From assembly GCA_023136785.1 (NCBI GenBank), contig JAGLQP010000018.1, positions 1 through 12,991 of the forward strand: a stretch of 12,991 nt of DNA, in the 5' to 3' direction. Under the pieces are notes generated by a model that was not told the origin of the DNA, searched no databases, and saw only the letters and a program-made list of their open reading frames with translations. The translations under genes and the position numbers were made by a program. This document shows positions 6,220-12,991 of this stretch, in pieces; position 1 is the first letter of the stretch; each line of letters begins with the position of its first letter. This stretch comes from Spirochaetales bacterium. GTDB lineage: Bacteria; Spirochaetota; Spirochaetia; SZUA-6; DRHE01.

Positions 6220-7590
6220 ATGCCTATCAAAGTAGTCTTGAACGAAGACGAGATCCCGAGGCAGTGGTACAACCTGAATGCGGATCTAACCCCTAAGAAC
6301 CCTATCCTGGGTCTGGATCTGAAACCTGCGACCCCGGAGTGGCTGGGCAAGATTTTCCCCATGAACCTGCTCGCCCAGTCGATGAGCATGGACCGCTGGA
6401 TCGACATCCCCGAGGAAGTTCTGGAAATCCTGTACCGTTGGCGACCGTCGCCCCTGCACCGGGCCGTCGGACTGGAAAAGGCGTTAGGAACTCCTGCGAA
6501 GATCTACTTCAAGAACGAGAGTCTCTCGCCGCCGGGCAGCCACAAGCCCAATACCGCGGTTCCCCAGGCCTTCTACAGCAAGCAGTTCGGGGTCGAGCGC
6601 TTAATTACTGAGACCGGAGCCGGCCAGTGGGGAAGTGCCTTGGCCTTTGCCTGCGCCCTGATTGGGCTGGAGTGCAAGGTCTTCATGGTACGGATCAGCT
6701 TCGACCAGAAACCCTTCCGTAAAACCATGATGCAGGCCTGGGGCGCGAACTGCGTCCCCAGCCCGAGCGATGAGACCCAGGCGGGAAGGGACATCCTGGC
6801 TGCGAATCCGGATTCTCCGGGAAGCATGGGGATCGCCATCAGCGAAGCCATCGAAGCGGCGATGGCGGATGAGAGCGGCAAGACCAAATACTGCCTCGGG
6901 AGCGTGCTGCCCCACGTGCTGATGCACCAGACCATCGTCGGACTGGAGGCGAAGAAGCAGATGGAAAAGATCGGGGAGAAGAAGGTGGATGTGGTGATCG
7001 GCTGCGCCGGCGGCGGCAGCAACTTCTCCGGTCTGGCCTTCCCCTATCTCCACGATAAGATCAACGGAGCCAAGATCGAGATCATCCCAGTCGAGCCCTA
7101 CTCCTGTCCGACCATGACCAAGGCGCCTTATGTCTACGACTACGGCGATACCGCCAAGGTGGCGCCGATCGCACCGATGCACTCCCTCGGACACACCTTC
7201 GTACCGCCCCCCATCCATGCCGGCGGACTGCGCTACCACGGGATGGCTCCCCAGGTCTCCCAGGCGATCTCGGCGGGGTTGATGGCGCCCCAGGCTGTGC
7301 ATCAGCTGGAATGCTTTGAAGCGGCCATCACCTTTGCCCGCACCGAGGGCATCATCGTTGCTCCCGAGACCAGCCATGCGGTGGCCGTTACCATCCAGGA
7401 AGCCAAGAAGGCCAAAGAGGAGGGTAAGGAGAAGGTGATCCTGTTCAACTTGAGCGGTCACGGCTTGATGGACCTTCGGGGCTACGATCTGTACTTCAAA
7501 GGAAAGCTCCATGATTACGAGTATCCGGAAGAGGAGATCCACAAGGCTCTCGAACAGATCAAGGATTTCCCGAAACCCCAGATCGCTTGA
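6220..7590 (+). CDS. trpB2: TrpB2-type tryptophan synthase beta chain (PLP-dependent)
   Basis: A 456-residue cytoplasmic enzyme expected to join indole and serine to make tryptophan. The PLP lysine is Lys109 in PPGSHKPNTA. The catalytic Glu131 in TETGAGQWG is exactly 22 residues further on, the same spacing as Lys87 and Glu109 in classical TrpB. The cofactor phosphate loop GGGSN is at 264-268. The longer N-terminal part, the SHKPNTA sequence and the length place it in the TrpB2 branch (about 420-460 residues) rather than TrpB1 (about 400). TrpB2 enzymes generally work without a tightly bound alpha chain, and no trpA is visible here, so it may salvage indole. A strong GAGGAGGAA ribosome site precedes the ATG. 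It follows trpR directly and ends before a hairpin terminator. Confidence 0.93.
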   Translation: MPIKVVLNEDEIPRQWYNLNADLTPKNPILGLDLKPATPEWLGKIFPMNLLAQSMSMDRWIDIPEEVLEILYRWRPSPLHRAVGLEKALGTPAKIYFKNESLSPPGSHKPNTAVPQAFYSKQFGVERLITETGAGQWGSALAFACALIGLECKVFMVRISFDQKPFRKTMMQAWGANCVPSPSDETQAGRDILAANPDSPGSMGIAISEAIEAAMADESGKTKYCLGSVLPHVLMHQTIVGLEAKKQMEKIGEKKVDVVIGCAGGGSNFSGLAFPYLHDKINGAKIEIIPVEPYSCPTMTKAPYVYDYGDTAKVAPIAPMHSLGHTFVPPPIHAGGLRYHGMAPQVSQAISAGLMAPQAVHQLECFEAAITFARTEGIIVAPETSHAVAVTIQEAKKAKEEGKEKVILFNLSGHGLMDLRGYDLYFKGKLHDYEYPEEEIHKALEQIKDFPKPQIA

Positions 7591-7639
7591 AGTCATCCGG
7601 GCCTGGGGTACAAGCGCTTCAAATGTTCGATTACATGAT

Positions 7640-7684
7640 CCCACGGACGCTTCTAAGGCGTCCGTGGGGTTTGAAAATTCTTTT
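7640..7684 (+). terminator. Hairpin terminator after trpB2
   Basis: CCCACGGACGC (7640-7650) pairs perfectly with GCGTCCGTGGG (7658-7668) around a 7-base loop. This is the strongest hairpin in the window. The downstream tract is only partly T-rich (GTTTG, then TTCTTTT), so release may be incomplete. Its place 50 bases after the trpB2 stop fits an operon end. Confidence 0.65.
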
Positions 7685-7701
7685 GATATGGAAAGCTGAT
7701 C

Positions 7702-7959
7702 ATGGACGAGTACGATCATCACGAAACCTACTGCCGCAGCCTGGGCGACTGTATCTTTTTTTCCTACTGCCGTGCAGCCGGAGGGATCGGTCCCTGCTCG
7801 AAGATCCTGGACTGCTGGACCGGCAGACTCCCGGTAGTGGAGTTTCTTAACAACAACTACTCTGCGGAGGTGCTTGAGCAGGTCTTCGCTCCCCAACCGG
7901 GGAGGATTCAAAGGATCCGGGACATCGCGGAGAAAGTTTCCCGGAACAGCAAATCCTGA
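7702..7959 (+). CDS. Small conserved-looking cysteine-rich protein, function unknown
   Basis: An 85-residue soluble protein. Its first half has five cysteines in the pattern C-x5-C-x5-C-x8-C-x5-C (residues 11, 17, 23, 32, 38). They lie in YCRSLGDCIFFSYCR and PCSKILDCW, which suggests a zinc- or iron-sulfur-binding knuckle. The second half is a probable helical segment rich in basic residues near the end. GGAAAG six bases before the ATG is an acceptable ribosome site. It lies between the trpB2 terminator and a second weaker hairpin, so it may be its own transcription unit, although I see no clear promoter. The ordered cysteine spacing argues for a real gene. From memory I believe similar YCR...PC.KI.DCW proteins occur in anaerobes, but I cannot confirm that here and give no function. 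Confidence 0.7.
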   Translation: MDEYDHHETYCRSLGDCIFFSYCRAAGGIGPCSKILDCWTGRLPVVEFLNNNYSAEVLEQVFAPQPGRIQRIRDIAEKVSRNSKS

Positions 7960-7962
7960 CTT

Positions 7963-7997
7963 GTCGCATCGGGGGGCGACGAATTCTTCTTTCTTTT
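7963..7997 (+). terminator. Possible terminator after the Cys-rich gene
   Basis: GTCGC (7963-7967) pairs with GCGAC (7976-7980) across an 8-base G-rich loop, followed by a T-rich tract with interruptions (TTCTTCTTTCTTTT). The stem is only five pairs. Its position just after the stop codon supports the reading. Confidence 0.4.
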
Positions 7998-8030
7998 GTC
8001 ATCCGGTTCGGAATCGGTTAAGACTGTAGG

Positions 8031-9284
8031 ATGAACTTCCACTGGCTTACCTTTGTCCATCTCGGCGATCTGATCTATCATTTGTTGAGCCTTTCCTTCA
8101 TCAGTATGGGCTTGCGGAACACTCCGGGACGAGGTGCGGGAAAACGCGTTTTGTCCACGGGATTGATGATGGTTGCTTCCTTCACATTTCAAGCCCTCTT
8201 GGGGATCGGCCTGACTTTCCTGTTCATCGCCCTCTTCATCCCCAACCTGTTTCCCAGTTTCGGGCTGTTCATCCCTCTAGGATTCGAGATGGGGCCGGGC
8301 CAGGTCTATTCTATAGGAATCGGCTGGGAAGCCATGGGCTTTGCGGGCGCTGGAACCATCGGGCTGACCTTCGCCGCTTTAGGTTTTCTCTGGGCCTGCT
8401 TCGGAGGAATCTTTCTGATCAACCTCGGCGTCCGAAAGGGGTGGCTGGGAGCCAAGTACAGGGAATTGCTGAAGGCGGCCCGGCTCCGTTCCGGGATCTA
8501 CGGACAAGGAGAGACACTGCCTGTCGGCTCCCGTCTGAGCACCGAGACCGAGGCGATCGACACCTTGTCCTTCAACCTGGGAGTGGTTTTCTTCGTGTAT
8601 CTTCTCACCTTTCTGCTGCTCAAGGCATTGACCTACCTGCTCTCCTTCGCCGGAACTGAAGGCAGGGAACTGGCGGTGAATCTCTGGGGCATATCCTTCA
8701 TATTCGCAGCGCTCCTGGCTCTCGGAACAAAACAGCTTTTCAAAGCGTTGAAGATCAACTTCATCCTGGACAGCGGCAGTCTGACCCGTATCGCCGGGTC
8801 TTCCGTGGACATCCTGGTGGCAGCGGCCTTGGGAGCGATCTCCCTCGTGGTTGTCGCCCGGTTTTGGGCCCCGATTTTGGCGATGGCGGTCCTCGGAGGA
8901 TTGTTCACCATGGGGTACGTACTGTGGCTGACCTCACGCCTGTTTGAGGAGCACAGGTTTCAACGGGCCATGATCATCTACGGAGCGGCCACGGGAACGC
9001 TGCCGACCGGTCTTGCCCTGCTTCGCATCCTCGATCCGGAGTTCGAGACACCTGCTGCGGTGGATTACATCTACGGATCCGGGATCGCTTTTGTTCTGGT
9101 GATTCCCTACATTTTGGCGATCAATTTAATGATGTATGGGTATACCCGGGGGAATCCGCTTTTCTACTGGGCCACCTTGGGGTTGATCCTCGCCTACCTG
9201 ATTGTTTTCCTTATTCTGTACCGTTTGCTTGCGGGCAAGCGCGCCTTCGCCCAACCCGGCAAACTCTGGTTTCCGGGTTCGTAG
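8031..9284 (+). CDS. GltS-like sodium symporter family membrane protein (short N-terminus)
   Basis: A 417-residue inner-membrane protein with about ten hydrophobic segments. By eye it follows E. coli GltS, the sodium/glutamate symporter. HLLSLSFISMGLR (17-29) matches the third helix region. GFEMGPGQVYSIGIGWE (84-100), followed by GFAGAGTIGLTFAALGF, matches the first re-entrant loop region. YGAATGTLPTGLALLRI (317-333) matches the second pseudo-symmetric loop region. Relative to GltS the first two membrane helices (some 50 residues) are missing. They cannot be restored, because an in-frame TAA stands at 8019-8021, only three codons before the ATG. The linker at about 139-180 is hydrophilic. The ribosome site is weak. 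Substrate is unpredictable, and the protein may be a derived or non-transporting relative. It ends 13 bases from the convergent cupin gene. Confidence 0.7.
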   Translation: MNFHWLTFVHLGDLIYHLLSLSFISMGLRNTPGRGAGKRVLSTGLMMVASFTFQALLGIGLTFLFIALFIPNLFPSFGLFIPLGFEMGPGQVYSIGIGWEAMGFAGAGTIGLTFAALGFLWACFGGIFLINLGVRKGWLGAKYRELLKAARLRSGIYGQGETLPVGSRLSTETEAIDTLSFNLGVVFFVYLLTFLLLKALTYLLSFAGTEGRELAVNLWGISFIFAALLALGTKQLFKALKINFILDSGSLTRIAGSSVDILVAAALGAISLVVVARFWAPILAMAVLGGLFTMGYVLWLTSRLFEEHRFQRAMIIYGAATGTLPTGLALLRILDPEFETPAAVDYIYGSGIAFVLVIPYILAINLMMYGYTRGNPLFYWATLGLILAYLIVFLILYRLLAGKRAFAQPGKLWFPGS

Positions 9285-9297
9285 ACGGCACCCCTTA

Positions 9298-9657
9298 TCA
9301 GTCGAATAATTCGTCCGCCGGATCGAAAGGTGGAATGGACACGTTGAGCAGGCGGATCTTGCCCAATGTACGGTGACGCACCCGCGGAGGGATCAGGACC
9401 GCCGTTCCCGTCTTCACCGGGGTCCTCTCCCCGTCCAGTTCGATGAATCCCTCCCCCTCCAGGACGTAGTAGATCTCCGTGTGCTTGTCGTGGTAGTGAA
9501 CCTCCGGATCGGTCTTGATGTCGACCAGATGGATCGAGGCGGCCGTGTTTTCCGGGACCAGAAAAGCCCGGCGGGCCTGCCCGCAGGGACAGTCTACCGG
9601 GGGGATCGCCTCCAGGTCGGCGATCATGGGGCGGAGTTTGGGTGTCTGATCTGCCAT
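9298..9657 (-). CDS. Small single-domain cupin protein
   Basis: A 119-residue cytoplasmic beta-barrel protein. Cupin motif 1 is HYHDKHTEIYYVLEGEG with metal ligands His54, His56 and Glu61. Motif 2 is GTAVLIPPRVRHRTLG with His95. All four usual metal-binding residues are therefore present, and a metal-dependent isomerase, dioxygenase or sensor role is possible. An N-terminal CPCGQARR segment with two close cysteines (23 and 25) is a small extra feature. GGAGGAG (9672-9666) supplies a good ribosome site. It lies 31 bases downstream of truD on the same strand and is probably the last gene of the pfp-truD-cupin unit. Cupins are too diverse to name a substrate. Confidence 0.85.
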   Translation of the reverse strand: MADQTPKLRPMIADLEAIPPVDCPCGQARRAFLVPENTAASIHLVDIKTDPEVHYHDKHTEIYYVLEGEGFIELDGERTPVKTGTAVLIPPRVRHRTLGKIRLLNVSIPPFDPADELFD

Positions 9658-9688
9658 TGCAGCCTCTCCTCCGTTTCTCTTCAGGGGT

Positions 9689-10882
9689 TCACTCTGGTCC
9701 AGCGGCCAGCCGTTTGAGGATCAGGGTAGCATACCCGCCACGGGGCAGGAAGAACTTCAAGGTCATTTTTTTCTTGTTCTTGTACAGCTCGTCCTCGGCA
9801 ACGCTCTCGACGGAAAAGCCCTCCGGCAGGAGGATCGCCGGGCGCTGGATTCCGTTGATGTAGATCCGAGACATCTGCCGCACCTTCAGATCCCTGAGCT
9901 CGATTTCTTCCCTTTCCAGGACCCTCGCCGCTATCTCGGCAATCGCAGGATCCCCTATGTGACTGTCCCAGCCGGGCACGGGCAGGCTTTTGCTCCGGAG
10001 CTGCTCGAACAGCGGTTCCGGAAGGTCTCTGTAGAAGAGGAACCGTCCCCGGCTGTAGGAATGCTGATCGAAGATCAAGTCGTGTCCCCCCTGCAAGTCT
10101 TCCAGGTAGTCGGAGAGGATTTGGTTGAAGAGAAAGGACTGGTAGGCGTTGAGCACGAATACCAGGAAGCGGCGATCTATCAGGGCGAGGGCTTTGTTAA
10201 AGGCCTGCTTGTGCTCGGACAGGTAGGTCAGGATTCGCCTGTACTCCCCAAAGGCTTCCTCCAGGCAGCGGTCCCATTTACCCCAGTTCTCGACCACGCA
10301 GGACTTCAGCACTCGCGTCTTGGGATTGTCGAATTTGGAAGGCTCGAAGTAAAGACGCAGGGCTTTTTCCCGCTTGCCTAGAAAAATTTCCCTGCCCATG
10401 AATCCCCTGCCGTGGCGGGCGCTTCCGAAGCGCTGCTCATCGTAGTAGTTGGGTACGCCCCACCGGGCAACGATCTCTGCATTGGCCAGACAGCGTTCCA
10501 GGTCACTGGAAGCGATGTCCCGGATCGTGATGGTGAAATGATTGCCCCGTATGTCCTTGGCGGTGATAGGAGCGGCACGATAGCCGAGAAAGGTGAGAGT
10601 GAAATTGTCCTCCGGTGGTAGATCGGCGATCGAGGCGCCAAGCCCTTGCCGATACCTGATGGAGACAAGCTGCTCGGTCCGGCAGTGGCGGTCCTTGATG
10701 CCGGCGACGGAGATATCGTGCTCCGGGATCTTAAGCCTACGGGCAAGCAGATCGAGCAGGTCGAAGGTGTCCCAGTCCCGCTTGATGAGGCGGAAGATCA
10801 TTTGAGCTTGAGGCTCAGAGGATATCTCAAGTTCCGATTCCTCTCGGACGAGGAAATCTTCTGCAGCGACCTTGATCTTCAT
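9689..10882 (-). CDS. truD: tRNA pseudouridine(13) synthase TruD
   Basis: A 397-residue cytoplasmic enzyme that isomerises uridine 13 of certain tRNAs to pseudouridine. Early residues EDFLVREE (8-15) and the catalytic motif AGIKDRHCRTEQ (60-71, nucleophile Asp64) are typical of TruD. GNHFTITIRD (113-122) and NYYDEQRFGS (145-154) complete the family pattern. The rest forms the inserted TRUD domain and closing strands. It is somewhat longer than the 349-residue E. coli enzyme, within the range of archaeal and other bacterial members. The ATG at 10882 is 44 bases downstream of the pfp stop, with only a weak ribosome site. Placement between a glycolytic gene and a cupin suggests shared transcription rather than shared function. 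Confidence 0.92.
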   Translation of the reverse strand: MKIKVAAEDFLVREESELEISSEPQAQMIFRLIKRDWDTFDLLDLLARRLKIPEHDISVAGIKDRHCRTEQLVSIRYRQGLGASIADLPPEDNFTLTFLGYRAAPITAKDIRGNHFTITIRDIASSDLERCLANAEIVARWGVPNYYDEQRFGSARHGRGFMGREIFLGKREKALRLYFEPSKFDNPKTRVLKSCVVENWGKWDRCLEEAFGEYRRILTYLSEHKQAFNKALALIDRRFLVFVLNAYQSFLFNQILSDYLEDLQGGHDLIFDQHSYSRGRFLFYRDLPEPLFEQLRSKSLPVPGWDSHIGDPAIAEIAARVLEREEIELRDLKVRQMSRIYINGIQRPAILLPEGFSVESVAEDELYKNKKKMTLKFFLPRGGYATLILKRLAAGPE

Positions 10883-10926
10883 CCGAGCCGTTTCATGTCA
10901 GATAGGTTTGCAACAACAAAACTGGT

Positions 10927-12150
10927 TCAGCCGTCGCTCAGGATCTTCCCCACCTTCGGGGCCCGGATGCGGTGGCTGTTGGGGAAACCGGAGCCGACCA
11001 GGGGCCGGGCGTAGGTGTAGAACTCCGGGGTGGTGCCGTTTCCTTCCTTGTTGAGTAACTGGCCGGCCATGGTCTTGGTCTTGGCGGCGATCTCCTCCAG
11101 TGGCACGATCCGATAATCCACCGAGTAGTTACCCGTACGCTGGATGGTGATCGAGCCGTCGATGTCCTGCCAGATGGCAAACTGGGCCGCCTTCTCCCCA
11201 ACCTCCCGAGCCTCATGGGCGTCGACATCGGAGATGACCCCCATAAACGAGCGCTGCATATAGCCCAGGGTGTCGGCCCGCACCCGCTTGATCTTGAGCT
11301 TGCTCCTGACCACCTGGGAGAGCATGTCCCCAAGGGCTCCCGTGCCCGAAAGCTGGACGTTTCCGTGGGCGTCGGCTTCCTTGCTGCCGGTCAGCTTGAC
11401 CGCGACTGGCTCCCCGTCCTTGTCCACGATCCCCTCGCTGACCGCCACCACGCAACGGCCGAAGCTGTCCACCGCTCTCTTCACGTCCTTGAGAAACTGT
11501 TCTTCCGAGAACGGCCGCTCCGGTACGTAGATGCAGTGAGGTCCGTCGTCCGGGTACTTCTTGCCCAGAGCGGAGGCAGCGGTCAGAAAGCCCGCATGGC
11601 GGCCCATGACGACCCCGATAAACACACCGGGAAGAGCCCGGTTGTCCAGATTGTAGCCCATGAAGGCTTGGGCCACGAAGCGGGCCGCCGAACCGTACCC
11701 GGGGGTGTGATCGTTGACCACCAGGTCGTTGTCGATTGTCTTGGGGATGTGGATGCAGCGCATGTCATAGCCGGCGCTGTTGGCGTTCTGATTCACGATC
11801 CGTACAGTGTCGGAGCTGTCATTGCCGCCGATGTAGAAGAAATAACGTACGTCGTGGGCCTGGCAGACTTTGAAGATCTCCCGGCAGTAGGCCTCGTCCG
11901 GTTTGTCTCTCGTGGACAGCAGGGCGCTGGAAGGGGTCATAGCCACCTGCTCGAGGTTGTGGGTCGTCTCCTGGGTCAAATCCAGAAGATTTTCGTCGAC
12001 GATGCCCCGCACGCCGTTGATCGCGCCGTATACCCGGGTCACCTCCGGGAACTTCCGAGATTCCAGTACGGCGCCTACCAGTGATTGGTTGATCACCGCA
12101 GTGGGTCCTCCGCCTTGAGCTATCAGCACTTTTCCTGTCAGTTTGGTCAT
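10927..12150 (-). CDS. pfp: Pyrophosphate-type 6-phosphofructokinase
   Basis: A 407-residue cytoplasmic enzyme phosphorylating fructose 6-phosphate, reversibly if pyrophosphate is the donor. AQGGGPTAVINQS (11-23) is the phosphate-donor loop, GGNDSSDT (108-115) the second donor loop, PKTIDND (136-142) the catalytic loop with Asp140, and MGRHAGF the sugar-phosphate motif. Asp111 and Lys137 occupy the two positions that are Gly in ATP-using enzymes and Asp/Lys in pyrophosphate-using ones. This supports PPi dependence. The ATG at 12150 is chosen because AGGAG (12166-12162) precedes it by 11 bases and the glycine loop then begins at a usual distance. The frame can extend to a TTG at 12201, but that stretch holds promoter-like sequence. 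It is the first gene of a likely pfp-truD-cupin operon and is divergent from aconitase. Confidence 0.93.
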   Translation of the reverse strand: MTKLTGKVLIAQGGGPTAVINQSLVGAVLESRKFPEVTRVYGAINGVRGIVDENLLDLTQETTHNLEQVAMTPSSALLSTRDKPDEAYCREIFKVCQAHDVRYFFYIGGNDSSDTVRIVNQNANSAGYDMRCIHIPKTIDNDLVVNDHTPGYGSAARFVAQAFMGYNLDNRALPGVFIGVVMGRHAGFLTAASALGKKYPDDGPHCIYVPERPFSEEQFLKDVKRAVDSFGRCVVAVSEGIVDKDGEPVAVKLTGSKEADAHGNVQLSGTGALGDMLSQVVRSKLKIKRVRADTLGYMQRSFMGVISDVDAHEAREVGEKAAQFAIWQDIDGSITIQRTGNYSVDYRIVPLEEIAAKTKTMAGQLLNKEGNGTTPEFYTYARPLVGSGFPNSHRIRAPKVGKILSDG

Positions 12151-12174
12151 AGACTCATATTCTCCTGAGGCGTT

Positions 12175-12201
12175 TCTATACGTTACGAGCAGTTTCGTCA
12201 A
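12175..12201 (-). promoter_or_regulatory. Possible promoter of pfp
   Basis: On the minus strand TTGACG (12201-12196) is followed by TATAGA (12180-12175) with a short 15-base spacer, ending 24 bases before the pfp ATG. The spacing is suboptimal. An alternative -10, TATATA, lies just upstream near 12205-12210. At least one promoter must be in this 146-bp divergent gap, but which one is uncertain. Confidence 0.35.
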
Positions 12202-12227
12202 CTCTATATATTGATAACTCCGCTCCG

Positions 12228-12257
12228 TTGAACCTGAGCCGAATTCTTGGGTATATT
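12228..12257 (+). promoter_or_regulatory. Probable promoter of the aconitase gene
   Basis: TTGAAC (12228-12233) and TATATT (12252-12257) are separated by 18 bases. Transcription would start near 12264, leaving a leader of about 33 bases before the ATG at 12297, which includes the AAGGAG ribosome site. Confidence 0.5.
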
Positions 12258-12296
12258 AGTCAGAGCTTCGAGTGAAACCGGGGAAGGAGCAGAAAA

Positions 12297-12991
12297 ATGT
12301 CCAAACAGACCGATCCCTTCGGGACCGAGAAAACCCTGTCCACAAAACAAGGAAAGTTCACCTACTACGACCTGAGCGAGCTGGAAAAACAGGGGCTGGG
12401 GAAGATCTCCCGCATGCCCTTCTCCATCAAGATCCTGCTCGAGGCGGTGCTGCGGCAGATCGACGGTTGCGCCGTAACCGAGGAGGATCTGAAGGCGCTC
12501 TGTCTCTGGAGCAGTGCGGAATCGCAAAAGAAGGAGATCCCCTTCAAACCGGCCAGAGTGGTGATGCAGGACTTCACGGGTGTGCCGGCGATCGTGGATC
12601 TGGCGGTGATGCGGGACGCCCTGGCCGATCTGGGCGGGGATCCCCAGAGAATCAACCCCATCATCCCCATCGATCTGGTGATCGACCATTCCGTGCAGGT
12701 TGACCGCTACGCCACGGTGCGTGCCCTGGAAACCAACACCGACATGGAGTTCAAGCGCAACCGGGAGCGCTACGAGTTCCTGCGCTGGGGAGCCGGCAGT
12801 TTCGAGAACTTCCAAGTCGTTCCTCCGGCCACGGGAATCGTTCACCAGGTCAACCTGGAATACCTGGCCAGGGTCGTGGAGAAACGCCAGGTCGACGGGA
12901 AATGGACTGTTTTTCCCGACACATTGGTGGGAACCGACTCCCACACGCCGATGATCAATGGAATCGGCGTATTGGGCTGGGGGGTCGGCGG
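12297..12991 (+). CDS. acnA: Aconitate hydratase, AcnA/IRP type (N-terminal part, runs off right edge)
   Basis: About 231 codons are present, beginning MSKQTDPFG and still open at the edge. The family enzyme isomerises citrate and isocitrate through a [4Fe-4S] cluster in the citric acid cycle. Visible AcnA/IRP landmarks in order are [88 protein letters not shown], and [20 protein letters not shown] at the edge. The cluster cysteines lie further downstream, outside the window. Order and spacing match the roughly 890-residue AcnA class rather than AcnB. AAGGAG (12284-12289) seven bases before the ATG fixes the start. It is transcribed divergently from pfp over a 146-bp gap. No interruption is seen in the part available. 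Confidence 0.93.
   Translation, partial: MSKQTDPFGTEKTLSTKQGKFTYYDLSELEKQGLGKISRMPFSIKILLEAVLRQIDGCAVTEEDLKALCLWSSAESQKKEIPFKPARVVMQDFTGVPAIVDLAVMRDALADLGGDPQRINPIIPIDLVIDHSVQVDRYATVRALETNTDMEFKRNRERYEFLRWGAGSFENFQVVPPATGIVHQVNLEYLARVVEKRQVDGKWTVFPDTLVGTDSHTPMINGIGVLGWGVG

Noticed and set aside
6601..7911. A 436-codon open frame on the minus strand opposite trpB2 and the Cys-rich gene
   Set aside because: It is antisense to a protein with complete catalytic motifs, resembles no family, and is explained by the GC-rich codon use of trpB2. It is a shadow frame.
11215..12084. A 289-codon plus-strand frame opposite pfp
   Set aside because: Antisense shadow of a well-supported phosphofructokinase; no motif and no ribosome site.
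12180..12186. ACGTTAC near the pfp promoter, resembling the core of the motif upstream of trpR
   Set aside because: Only seven bases match, the palindrome is not preserved (the minus strand continues TATAG), and there is no reason for TrpR control of pfp.
12204..12944. A 246-codon minus-strand frame opposite aconitase
   Set aside because: It mirrors the aconitase codons and its downstream end crosses the pfp promoter region; no recognisable protein features.

Overview
The window is gene-dense bacterial chromosome of moderately high GC, with no mobile element, CRISPR array, rRNA or tRNA that I can recognise. The mix is a pyrophosphate-type phosphofructokinase, two nitrogen-type PTS EIIA proteins, a stand-alone TrpB2 with its own TrpR, TruD and an IRP/AcnA-type aconitase. 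It suggests a Gram-negative-type, possibly anaerobic lineage. A free-living spirochaete is my best guess, from general gene content only, and I hold it with low confidence.

Layout from left to right. Positions 1-84 (-) hold the start of a Phd/YefM-type antitoxin whose remainder lies outside the window. Positions 207-1571 (-) encode a phosphomannomutase/phosphoglucomutase. After a 200-bp divergent promoter region, 1773-4625 (+) is a three-gene operon: an excisionase-type HTH fused to a PTS EIIA domain, a second EIIA with an unassigned C-terminal domain, and a CPA2-type cation:proton antiporter. A consensus promoter overlaid by 10-bp tandem repeats drives it. Positions 4666-5595 (-) encode a patatin-like phospholipase, convergent with the antiporter. 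Positions 5873-7590 (+) hold a trpR-trpB2 pair with two copies of an operator-like motif at its promoter, ending at a strong hairpin. Next come a small Cys-rich protein (7702-7959, +) and a GltS-like symporter homologue with a short N-terminus (8031-9284, +). Three minus-strand genes, pfp, truD and a cupin (12150-9298), form a probable operon. Aconitase starts at 12297 (+), divergent from pfp, and runs off the right edge.

How the genes work together. The 1773-4625 operon reads as a regulated ion-transport module: two histidine-phosphorylatable EIIA proteins, one DNA-binding, are coupled to an antiporter that lacks its own cytosolic regulatory domain. This is the best candidate for an undescribed system here, together with the phased repeats at its promoter. 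The trpR-trpB2 pair is a self-contained, probably tryptophan-responsive unit for making tryptophan from indole and serine. The remaining genes are central metabolism (phosphomannomutase, PPi-dependent phosphofructokinase, aconitase) and tRNA modification. All homology calls were made by eye; no database search was run.
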